From Bacteroidota bacterium (lineage in GTDB: Bacteria > Bacteroidota > Bacteroidia > M30B66): a DNA stretch of 64,000 nucleotides. The stretch spans positions 1 through 64,000 of the forward strand of contig JAIXUS010000028.1 in assembly GCA_027483445.1 (NCBI GenBank), read 5' to 3'. Below, piece by piece: positions 52,714-60,232 of this stretch. Positions within the stretch are counted from its first letter, which is position 1. Each line of letters begins with the position of its first letter. The notes under the pieces were generated by a model that saw only the letters and a program-made list of their open reading frames with translations, was not told where the DNA came from and did no database searches. Made by a program: the position numbers and the translations under genes.

Positions 52714-53082
52714 TTAAATGGTTAGATCCATGGCGTGTTCCATGAGGAGTTCTAGTGGAACAACCTCCAGGGCACGTTGGTGTGTTGATGAAAGCACCAA
52801 CGGAGGAGCAAAACCAGCCTCTTGCGCTTGAAGCCATCTGGCGGCGCAGACGCACCATTTATCGCCATCTTTTAATCCCGGAAATTGAAACTCCGGACGG
52901 GGCGTGCTTAAGTCGTTACCCACCGATTGGGAATAGGACAAAAACGCATCAGTTACTCTGGCACATACAGTATGAGAACCTGTGTCGTATTCTGATGTGT
53001 GACAAAAACCATCCCGGTAAAATCCGGTAAGTGGCTCAAAGCAACAGGCTTCGAGCTTCCCTCCCAACACGTTTAGTTGCAT
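52714..53082 (-). CDS. DUF2237 family protein
   Basis: A 122-residue protein that matches DUF2237 nearly along its whole length: NVLGGKLEACCFEPLTGFYRDGFC at the N-terminus, HTVCARVTDAFLSYSQSVGNDLSTPRPEFQFPGLKDGDKWCVCAARW in the middle and APPLVLSSTHQRALEVVPLELLMEHA at the end. The conserved cysteines and the DLSTPRPEFxFPGL phrase define the family. Function is unknown; it looks like a small cytosolic, possibly metal-binding protein. The antisense open frame at 52755-53030 is its shadow. It follows the thioredoxin-like gene by 9 bp on the same strand, so it is probably co-transcribed with it. Confidence 0.85.
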   Translation of the reverse strand: MQLNVLGGKLEACCFEPLTGFYRDGFCHTSEYDTGSHTVCARVTDAFLSYSQSVGNDLSTPRPEFQFPGLKDGDKWCVCAARWLQAQEAGFAPPLVLSSTHQRALEVVPLELLMEHAMDLTI

Positions 53083-53091
53083 ACAGTTATG

Positions 53092-54498
53092 TTAAAACAA
53101 TGGTTTTTTGCGGTAGTTCCGGAGGAAGTCCTCTAAATTTTCCACATCAATGCGTTTGGCAATGATGCGTTTATTTCGATCAAGCACATAAATTACTGGT
53201 GTTGAATAGATATCATAGTAATCTCTGAATTTGGATTTCAGCGTTAAATCGGCTGCGTTAATCCAGGTAAGCCCTTTTTCTTTGATGTACTTGAACCATT
53301 CTGTTGTGTCGGTTTCGATATACACACCCATAACCTCTAAATCGAACTCTTGCTTAAACTTGGTGTAGAATTCCTGCAGCTTTGGAGTAACCTTTTGGCA
53401 ATGTCCGCAACTAGGATCCCAGAAATATAGAATGGTGAAGCTCGATTTTAGGTCGTTTACCGCAATGGGGTGAAAATCAGGCTTCAGCAGCTTCATGTTA
53501 TACGCCGTTTTGCCAATCAGGCAGGGCTTCAGATCCTCAACGCGATCTTTGATTTTCGCCCGTTGAGTTGAGTCGATCCAGTATGCTTTGTCGCTCAAAT
53601 AGTATTCTTCCGACATGCATACAAACACAGCATCCATGCCCATAACATTCGATTTTTCGTAGGTGTTGGTAATCCAGTACACCAAATATTTAAAGATATC
53701 GCCGTTATGGTCGGTCTTGGCAATGAGTTCTTTTGAGGCTTTACAAATGGAATCGGGAATTTGAGGAATGAGGCGCTCGATATATTGTTTCACTTTTGAG
53801 GCGAAAATTGGTGTTCTGATAAGTCGTTCGTCTTTCAGATCCATGTTGTCGAAAAAGTGAGCCCTGTAATAGCGGTAAGGAAATGTTGAGTCTTTAGAAC
53901 CATCAGGTTTCGTGGGCATTTCTGGAATTTCAGGCTCTGTTCCGGCTTTAAAAATTTTACTGAGCAGGGCTTGAGGAGCGTTCTTTACAATGTTGGCTTT
54001 GTACTCTTTTACCTCATTGTCGATGGCTGTTTGCTGAGCCTTGATTTGTGCCGTTTTTGCGGCATCTCCTTTAGCCTTATCTAATTCAGCCTTTAAGGAT
54101 TCCATCTGCCTCCCTCGAACGTTAATCCACTTCAGGTACTCGTAAAATTGTTCATTGTCTTTAGAACCTTTCACCACCATTTTGTTGATGAGATCAGTAG
54201 TGTCGGTTTCTACAGAGAAACGCTGTTCTTTGTCGATGATAAGTTCGAAATACTTTCGTCCCGGAATCACCAACATATAAATTCCTCCCGGCAGCTCCTC
54301 GTCTCCCTTAAATATCACGGTTCCTTTGCTATCGGCCTTGGCAGAGTCGCGGATATACTGCTTATCTCCATAATAATAGGCCAACTGGCATGTGGCGTCT
54401 TTTACCCCATTAACCGTGGCCTTTATTTCGTGTCCTTTCCCAAACGCCCCGCCAATACTAGCAAAGAGCGCAATAGCAAAACATAAAACTCTCATCAT
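53092..54498 (-). CDS. Thioredoxin-like protein with DUF4369/DUF5106-type domains
   Basis: A 468-residue exported disulfide-exchange protein. The signal peptide is about 1-20 (MMRVLCFAIALFASIGGAFG). The first beta domain is DUF4369-like (KATVNGVKDATCQLAYYYGDKQ, about 25-115), a helical/charged region (about 130-310) follows with a DUF5106-like part, and the last 140 residues are a TlpA-like thioredoxin fold with active site CGHC in FWDPSCGHCQKVTP (about residue 363) and cis-Pro in YSTPVIYVLD. The CGHC motif, compared with WCGPC in the lipoprotein at 30290, is of the PDI type. Start at 54498 (alternative Met at 54495); the frame extends to 54528. Confidence 0.85.
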   Translation of the reverse strand: MMRVLCFAIALFASIGGAFGKGHEIKATVNGVKDATCQLAYYYGDKQYIRDSAKADSKGTVIFKGDEELPGGIYMLVIPGRKYFELIIDKEQRFSVETDTTDLINKMVVKGSKDNEQFYEYLKWINVRGRQMESLKAELDKAKGDAAKTAQIKAQQTAIDNEVKEYKANIVKNAPQALLSKIFKAGTEPEIPEMPTKPDGSKDSTFPYRYYRAHFFDNMDLKDERLIRTPIFASKVKQYIERLIPQIPDSICKASKELIAKTDHNGDIFKYLVYWITNTYEKSNVMGMDAVFVCMSEEYYLSDKAYWIDSTQRAKIKDRVEDLKPCLIGKTAYNMKLLKPDFHPIAVNDLKSSFTILYFWDPSCGHCQKVTPKLQEFYTKFKQEFDLEVMGVYIETDTTEWFKYIKEKGLTWINAADLTLKSKFRDYYDIYSTPVIYVLDRNKRIIAKRIDVENLEDFLRNYRKKPLF

Positions 54499-54525
54499 AT
54501 TCTTTTTTAAAGCGGCGCAATTTGC

Positions 54526-54548
54526 CACAAATATTGTGCTAATTTGTG
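54526..54548. promoter_or_regulatory. Inverted repeat between divergent genes
   Basis: CACAAAT (54526-54532) and ATTTGTG (54542-54548) form a 7-bp inverted repeat with a 9-nt spacer, centred in the 70-bp gap between the start codons of the thioredoxin-like and YedK genes. On the minus strand it includes AATATTTG, one base off a -7 box. It could be an operator controlling one or both genes. Confidence 0.35.
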
Positions 54549-54568
54549 AAAGTTAAGCGAACATAATC

Positions 54569-55276
54569 ATGTGTGGTAGATATACATTAGCCGGCAAGCC
54601 GGTTAACTTGGAAAGTCAGCTTCGGGCGCAGGTGCGCGATGACGCAAAGCGCTTGGTTGAGCTCCCCAATTACAATGTAGCACCATCGGCCATGGTTCCG
54701 GTGCTGTTGAGCGATTCGCCCGATTGGATTACAACTGCCCGTTGGGGATTGCACCCATCGTGGTCGCGCAACGATCCAAAACCCCGGCTGTTAATCAACA
54801 TTCGGGAGGACTCGCTGCGTAACAAGCCCGTCTTCAAGCGATACATCCATCAGCAGCACTGCCTAATTCCTGCAACAGGCTTTTACGAGTGGCGCACGCG
54901 CGGAAAGCAGAAGCAAGCCTTTTTCGTCCATCTTGTGCAGCAGGACTGGTTTTGTTTTGCAGGTGTTTACGAATATTGCCGCAGAGCGGATGGCCATCTC
55001 GAAACAACCGTTTCGTTGATTACGACCGAGCCCAATGCTTTAATGGAGCCTATCCATGATCGAATGCCGGTAATCATTCCACCCGAAAAATATGACCTCT
55101 GGCTCAATAGCAGTGCAGAATGTCATCCAACCGAACTACTATTGCCCTACCCTACAGCTGAAATGGAGGCCTGGCCAGTATCGTCGAAGGTTAACATACC
55201 TTCCAACAATGATCCATCCTTGCTAAATAGAGTAGAAATTTCCGACAATAACGCCCAACTCGACCTCTTCTCTTGA
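54569..55276 (+). CDS. SOS response-associated peptidase, YedK/HMCES family
   Basis: Protein that forms a covalent thiazolidine crosslink with abasic sites in single-stranded DNA, protecting them from strand breakage. The 235-residue protein has all active-site residues at the E. coli YedK positions: Cys2 (MCGRYTL, Met removed), Asn78 (INIRED), Glu108 (PATGFYEWR) and His164 (EPIHDRMPVI). The length is standard. The AddB-like nuclease gene begins 13 bp downstream on the same strand, so the two are probably expressed together. Confidence 0.93.
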   Translation: MCGRYTLAGKPVNLESQLRAQVRDDAKRLVELPNYNVAPSAMVPVLLSDSPDWITTARWGLHPSWSRNDPKPRLLINIREDSLRNKPVFKRYIHQQHCLIPATGFYEWRTRGKQKQAFFVHLVQQDWFCFAGVYEYCRRADGHLETTVSLITTEPNALMEPIHDRMPVIIPPEKYDLWLNSSAECHPTELLLPYPTAEMEAWPVSSKVNIPSNNDPSLLNRVEISDNNAQLDLFS

Positions 55277-55289
55277 GTATATTGTCGGC

Positions 55290-58085
55290 GTGAATTCTGA
55301 ATCCTTTTTACGACAAATTGCCCGGTATTATCTGGAGCAGAGCAATGAGGGCAAACTCAATATAGCCATTGTTTTTCCCAATCGCCGTGCTGGAATATTT
55401 TTCCGCCGTGAGCTTGCGGCAATTCACCAAAAGTCTTTGTGGCTGCCTGAAATCTTCTCTGCCGAAGAGTTTGTTCGCACGGTAACGCATACCACGATTA
55501 TCGATCCGGTGAGTGTGCAGTTTGAGTTTTACAGAATATATGCGTCGTCGGAGGCTGAAGCTGCTGAGCCTTTCGACACTTTTCTAACCTGGGCTCCTCA
55601 GCTCTTGCACGATTACGAAGAAACCGACCTTTACCTTGTAGATGCGGATAAGCTGTATGCCTCGGTTGATGCGGCATACGCAATGAAGAACTGGTCGCCC
55701 GACGGGAAAGTAATAACAGCAACTCAGGAGCAGTATATTCACTTTTGGTCGAAGATGGGGGTCTGGTATAAGCAACTGCGCAGTCATCTCCGCGAAGCGG
55801 GAAAGTACACTACCGGGATGGCATTTAGGGCCTTGGCCGAAGGTTCGGCTGCTTATTTAGAGAATTTGGTGTGGGATAAGGTGTTATTTGCGGGGTTCAA
55901 TGCTTTGAATGGCGCGGAGCAGCAGTACATGCGCTTTTTTGAACGTGCGGGAAAGGCAGAAGTTTTATGGGACACAGACCCGTATTATATCGAAGATGAC
56001 TTGAATGAGGCGGGCTATTTTTTTCGCAAATACAAGCGAGAATGGCCCTTGCGCGAGTTCAATTTCTCGGAGAGGCTTTTGAATAGAGCTGATCAACACA
56101 TTCATATTGTGGGCGTTGCCAAAAACATGGGGCAAGCTCAATATGCGGGTGCATTGCTAGATCAATTAGCCCAAGAGGATACAAAATTGGAGCAATCTGC
56201 AGTGGTATTGTGTGATGAAAAGCTGTTGATGCCATTAATGGAAATGCTGCCTGATGCTGTTGAGCAGGCCAATATTACCATGGGCTATCCATTGTACCAG
56301 CTTCCGGTGGCGGCTTTGTTTTCGATGCAGTTCGATATTCAACGAAAACTGAAGGTTTCAGGAACGCGGGTAAGCGTGTACTTTAAAGACCTGCAAAAGC
56401 TGTTTCGTCAACCCGATATTCGTAAGCTACTTGGTGAAAAAGCATCAGGATATTTGCTCGAGTATGTGAACCAGGAGCGTTTCATTTATTTGTCGTTCGA
56501 CACCTTGCTTGAGCGCAGACCAGAACTTCAAGCGATTCGCTTATTGTTTGAACCCTGGAACGACAATGTGCCCTTTGCTTTGAGCCAATTGCATCAATTG
56601 GTAGCTCTTTTGCGCGATTGCTACGGCGAATCGAATGAGGGTCGAGAAGGGTATGAACTGGAGGCCCTGATGCAGGTTTCGGCGCTATTGAATAAGATTG
56701 AACGTTGGGAGCTCACTTACCCGGGTTACAACACGATAAAAACTTTACAAAAGGTATTTCAGCAATTGCTTAGACAGTCGACCCTCGACTTTTACGGAGA
56801 GCCTTTGGAAGGGCTTCAGATTATGGGGTTGTTAGAGACCCGAAATCTTGACTTCAATAACCTCATCCTTTTGTCGGTGAATGAAGGAACAATGCCGGCT
56901 GCCAGAACTAACCGATCCTTTATTCCAACCGACATTGCTTCAGCCTTTGGGCTGCCGACCTATCGCGAAAGAGATGCTATATATGGCTACCATTTTTATC
57001 GAATGCTTCAGCGGGCGAATCGTATATGGTTGATTTACAATACCGAAACGGACGAGTTTGGAAAAGGCGAACAATCGCGGTTCATCACACAAATCAGTAA
57101 GGAATTTGATCAGGCGCAATTGCATTTTTCTATGGTTGTTCCTGAGCTTCCTCAAATTGGTATGCCCTCCATCAGTGTGCAAAAATCTGAGGCCTTGATT
57201 AAGCGGATGGTTGAGCGTTATTCCACTCAGGGGAAGTATTTGTCGCCTACCGCTTTACAGAGCTATGTTGCGTGCACATTGCAGTTTTACCTTCAGTATT
57301 TTAGTGGTGTTAAGGTGAAGGAAGACCGAGAAGACGATGTAGATGCCTCGGCAATTGGCAACATTTTGCACAGCACCTTAGAAACCTTGTATAAACCATT
57401 TGTAGGCAAGTCGTTAAAAGTCAAAGACATCAACGAAATGTTGAACAGCTTTTTGCCAGTACTTCGAAACGAATTCTTGAAGCTCATGGAGGAACAGGAT
57501 ATTGAGCATGGCAATAATCTGTTGATTTTCACCGGAGCGGAGAGCATGTTGCGAAATTTTCTCTTGGTTGAGCGTCAGATTTTGGAGGAGCACAAAGCCA
57601 AGTTGGAGATTGTTGGACTAGAAACAGAGTTGAGCTTTAGCATACCTGTGAAAATTGGTTCTGAAACCTTCGAAATTCAGGTTGGTGGCCGGGCCGATCG
57701 AATTGATCGACTAGATGGCCAGCTTCGCATTCTTGATTACAAAACCGGCAATGTAAAAACGCAGGAGCTCACATTGGAATCTTTAGACGACTTGGTGCAA
57801 TCGCAGCAAAAGGCAAAAAGTTTACAACTGCTGTTTTACCAAATGAGTTATGCAGTTAAACACCATGATGAGGAGGCTTTTCCGGGAATTTTGAGTTTGA
57901 GGGCTCCTTCAGCTGGAATTTATGGGATTAAGCAAAAGACTCCGTTTGAAATCAATGCATCTACTCTTAAAGACATGTTTACAGCCCTTCTGCAGCGACT
58001 GTTTTCGCCTCTCTATTCTTTTGAGCAAACTGAAGATTTGAATACCTGTAAATATTGTAAGTTCAAAACGATGTGTAACAGGTAA
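55290..58085 (+). CDS. AddB-like PD-(D/E)XK nuclease/helicase-fold protein
   Basis: A 931-residue protein resembling the AddB subunit of AddAB-type recombination nucleases. The N-terminal region has a degenerate helicase-like start (IAIVFPNRRAGIFFRRELA) without a proper Walker A lysine. The C-terminal domain has the nuclease motifs: His in GNILHSTLE, Asp and Glu in GGRADRIDRLDGQLRILDYKTG, and four cysteines for an Fe-S clasp (C662, then C920, C923 and C929 in CKYCKFKTMC). The UvrD-like AddA partner is not within the 6 kb downstream. The start is GTG at 55290. A role in double-strand-break resection with an unseen AddA is expected; it directly follows YedK. Confidence 0.85.
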   Translation: MNSESFLRQIARYYLEQSNEGKLNIAIVFPNRRAGIFFRRELAAIHQKSLWLPEIFSAEEFVRTVTHTTIIDPVSVQFEFYRIYASSEAEAAEPFDTFLTWAPQLLHDYEETDLYLVDADKLYASVDAAYAMKNWSPDGKVITATQEQYIHFWSKMGVWYKQLRSHLREAGKYTTGMAFRALAEGSAAYLENLVWDKVLFAGFNALNGAEQQYMRFFERAGKAEVLWDTDPYYIEDDLNEAGYFFRKYKREWPLREFNFSERLLNRADQHIHIVGVAKNMGQAQYAGALLDQLAQEDTKLEQSAVVLCDEKLLMPLMEMLPDAVEQANITMGYPLYQLPVAALFSMQFDIQRKLKVSGTRVSVYFKDLQKLFRQPDIRKLLGEKASGYLLEYVNQERFIYLSFDTLLERRPELQAIRLLFEPWNDNVPFALSQLHQLVALLRDCYGESNEGREGYELEALMQVSALLNKIERWELTYPGYNTIKTLQKVFQQLLRQSTLDFYGEPLEGLQIMGLLETRNLDFNNLILLSVNEGTMPAARTNRSFIPTDIASAFGLPTYRERDAIYGYHFYRMLQRANRIWLIYNTETDEFGKGEQSRFITQISKEFDQAQLHFSMVVPELPQIGMPSISVQKSEALIKRMVERYSTQGKYLSPTALQSYVACTLQFYLQYFSGVKVKEDREDDVDASAIGNILHSTLETLYKPFVGKSLKVKDINEMLNSFLPVLRNEFLKLMEEQDIEHGNNLLIFTGAESMLRNFLLVERQILEEHKAKLEIVGLETELSFSIPVKIGSETFEIQVGGRADRIDRLDGQLRILDYKTGNVKTQELTLESLDDLVQSQQKAKSLQLLFYQMSYAVKHHDEEAFPGILSLRAPSAGIYGIKQKTPFEINASTLKDMFTALLQRLFSPLYSFEQTEDLNTCKYCKFKTMCNR

Positions 58086-58521
58086 GCCTGTTCGGAGCTT
58101 ACCGAAAAGGCCGTGAAAGTGATCCTTAAAAGGTACAACTAAAGCCTTGGCAAAAGGCTATTCAAGCACGGTTATAATTGCTGTACATGAAATGATGGAG
58201 TTTTTTTTAAGTTCTGATTAACAGAAACACTTGGTATTCAGATGAATTGCCAAAATCCAGTCTTCAAATTGTGTAATCCGCAAAGCTGAAGAAGGCGATA
58301 ACCGTGAATGCCCATTTTCGAAAGGCGTATATTGTTAACGAGCAGATTCGCTTAGCTGGATTTGATGTCCATGTCTTTTTTTTGGCTAACGAAATACAGA
58401 GCTCCATGAATTCAAGTGTGCAAGGCTTTTCAATAGCTTGACTAAAAACCCTTGTATTAAGCCTCCTTCAAACAGGGGCTAAAGTGCTTAAAATAAACTA
58501 TTGAGTTTTTTTCAGTAAGCC
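58086..58521. other. Intergenic gap after the AddB-like gene
   Basis: 436 bp, with no gene recognised. The stop codon of the AddB-like gene is inside a perfect 7-bp hairpin, GGTAAGC (58081-58087) with GCTTACC (58097-58103), 9-nt loop, no T-tract. A second short hairpin AGCCTT-GGCAA-AAGGCT follows at about 58143. Runs of T at 58201 and 58379 are unpaired. No RNA gene or promoter consensus is evident. Confidence 0.45.
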
Positions 58522-59487
58522 CTAAATACTGGTTAGCAGGATTATCTCGTAGTACAGCGGCATTCCGAGGGTGATATTAAAAGGGAAAGTTACGCCAATG
58601 GCCATTGGAATGTACAAGCCTGGGTCGGCTTTGGGAGCGGCAAGTCTCATGGCCGCTGGTACGGCAATATAGGAGGCGCTGGCAGCAAGGATGGCAAACA
58701 TGAATCGGTTGCCGATGTCGGCGGTTACGCTACTGCTCAGCCAAGCGGTAAGTGCGCCATTGATTGCAGGAACAAGAATGGCAAAAACAGCCACAAACCC
58801 ACCATACTTTCGAAAAGTAGCAATCCGACGGGCGGTTGTCATTCCCATTTCCAATAGAAAAATGGCTAAAAATCCTTTAAAAATGTCGGTGGTAAAGGGT
58901 TTAATTCCTTCCGCTTGTTTATCGTCAGAAATAATACCGATCAACAGGCTGCCAACAATCATCAGCACGCTTCCATTGGTAAGGGAGTGGTGCAAAATAT
59001 CGCGCATCCGAACACGGGCATCGTCCTTATCGAACTTCATCTTAAGCATCACTCCGACCACGATTGCGGGTGCTTCCATTAAGGCCATCACCGCAACCAT
59101 ATGTCCGCCAAATGCGATTTGCTGCTGTTCCAGGAATGAAGAAGCTGCTACAAAAGTTACCGCACTCACCGACCCATAAGCCGCTGCAATGGCGCCTGCA
59201 TCAGACACGCTGACTTTCCGCTTCAGAATGAAAAATGTGTAGAGCGGAATTGCAGTGGCCAGTAAGAGTCCCAACAACAACGAATTCCATATTTCAGCAT
59301 TAATCTCACTATGCGCAAGTTCTTGTCCGCCCTTAAACCCAATCGAAAAAAGCAGGTACAGCGAGATGAAACGACTTGATGATGAAGGAATGCGCAAGTC
59401 GCTTCGGACCATTGCCGCCACGATACCCAAAACGAAAAAGAGAAGTGTAGGATTGGTAAGGTTTGAGGTGAGGATGGCGGTGTCCAT
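58522..59487 (-). CDS. Sodium-dependent bicarbonate transporter family permease (SbtA-like)
   Basis: A 321-residue protein of the SbtA family (DUF897), with about ten membrane helices: NPTLLFFVLGIVAAMVRSDLRIP at the start, LLFSIGFKGGQELAHS, a GSVSAVTFVAASSFLEQQQ segment and EAPAIVVGVML, which correspond to conserved SbtA positions. In cyanobacteria SbtA imports bicarbonate with sodium; in heterotrophic bacteria the physiological substrate is not shown. The regulatory SbtB gene is not adjacent. The Met at 59487 (MDTAILTSNLTN) was chosen over 59526. Confidence 0.82.
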   Translation of the reverse strand: MDTAILTSNLTNPTLLFFVLGIVAAMVRSDLRIPSSSSRFISLYLLFSIGFKGGQELAHSEINAEIWNSLLLGLLLATAIPLYTFFILKRKVSVSDAGAIAAAYGSVSAVTFVAASSFLEQQQIAFGGHMVAVMALMEAPAIVVGVMLKMKFDKDDARVRMRDILHHSLTNGSVLMIVGSLLIGIISDDKQAEGIKPFTTDIFKGFLAIFLLEMGMTTARRIATFRKYGGFVAVFAILVPAINGALTAWLSSSVTADIGNRFMFAILAASASYIAVPAAMRLAAPKADPGLYIPMAIGVTFPFNITLGMPLYYEIILLTSI

Positions 59488-59726
59488 TCGACAAATGTGC
59501 ATTAGTATTCTGTTTACTGCAAACACGCTGCTATATCTAACTGATTACAGGGCTAATACAGATGCTGATCTAAGAGAAACCAAATCATTACAATGCCTGC
59601 AGATGTAAAACATTCACTATCTGATGCTTAGAAATTCACTTGAATGCGGACTTATCAGCAACCCGCTGATTAGATTTTAAGCATGCTACAACTACTTGAA
59701 TTTGAAGACTATGCAATGAAGAATTC
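59488..59726. other. Upstream region of the permease gene
   Basis: AT-rich 239 bp between the permease start and the phased repeats. On the minus strand it is the leader or promoter region of the permease. No perfect TAnnTTTG box was recognised and no coding potential is visible. Confidence 0.35.
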
Positions 59727-59756
59727 TATAAACGTTTATAAACGGGTATAAACGTT
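59727..59756. repeat. Three 10-bp-phased TATAAACG repeats
   Basis: TATAAACGTT, TATAAACGGG and TATAAACGTT follow one another with no gap (59727-59736, 59737-59746, 59747-59756). The exact 10-bp period places each copy on nearly the same face of the helix, as for cooperative binding of a regulator. It lies between the SbtA-like gene and the phasin-like gene. Confidence 0.65.
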
Positions 59757-59895
59757 TAACTACCGACTAATCCCGCCTCGAATGTCGAACTTAGCTGCGG
59801 AGGGAGGCTGGAGGCGGCCCCTTACTTCCCAAACCTCCAACACCTCACTCACCATAAATTTCTAAACCTGCACAACCCAACTTGCCCTTGTACGT
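59757..59895. other. Gap between phased repeats and the phasin promoter
   Basis: 139 bp with a purine-rich patch (GGAGGGAGGCTGGAGGCGG, about 59797-59816) and a C-rich patch just upstream of the promoter. No gene seen. Confidence 0.3.
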
Positions 59896-59903
59896 TACCT
59901 TTG
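59896..59903 (+). promoter_or_regulatory. -7 box of the phasin-like gene (TACCTTTG)
   Basis: A perfect TAnnTTTG match, 20 nt before the ATG at 59924. No convincing -33 TTTG at the standard spacing. Confidence 0.55.
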
Positions 59904-59923
59904 TCGGATAAATTCCGGTAACC

Positions 59924-60232
59924 ATGGAAGAACAATTAAAAAATTTGCTGTATCACGGCTTGGGTGTGGTGGCCATCACCAAAGAAAAAGTAGAGCGTGC
60001 AGTTGAAGAGCTGGTGAATAAGGGCAAAATGACCAAAGAGGAAGGCCAAAAGTTTTATGAAGAGCTGAAAGCCGAAAGTGGAAAGGCTGGACATGAGTTT
60101 AAAGACAATCTCAAGGAAAGCTTCCGGTCGTTTTTAGAAAACTCAGGCATCCCTTCCCGCGAAGAATTTGAGGCGCTTAAAAAGCGTGTAGAGGCCTTGG
60201 AAAATGCATCTGAAGCAAACAGTGCATCTTGA
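59924..60232 (+). CDS. Phasin/PhaF-like small helical protein
   Basis: A 102-residue, highly charged alpha-helical protein (LKNLLYHGLGVVAITKEKVERAVEELVNKGKMTKEEGQKFYEEL, then a C-terminal coiled-coil region EEFEALKKRVEALENA). The N-terminal segment matches the polyhydroxyalkanoate granule-associated PhaF/PhaI (phasin-type) family; the Lys/Ala-rich DNA-binding tail of long PhaF forms is missing. No PHA synthase is in the window, so another membrane or lipid-associated role is possible. The last codons overlap the AarF/UbiB start (TTGA), coupling the two. Confidence 0.75.
   Translation: MEEQLKNLLYHGLGVVAITKEKVERAVEELVNKGKMTKEEGQKFYEELKAESGKAGHEFKDNLKESFRSFLENSGIPSREEFEALKKRVEALENASEANSAS

Noticed and set aside
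52755..53030. 91-residue plus-strand open frame
   Set aside because: It is the antisense shadow of the DUF2237 gene, whose family match is clear over its whole length.
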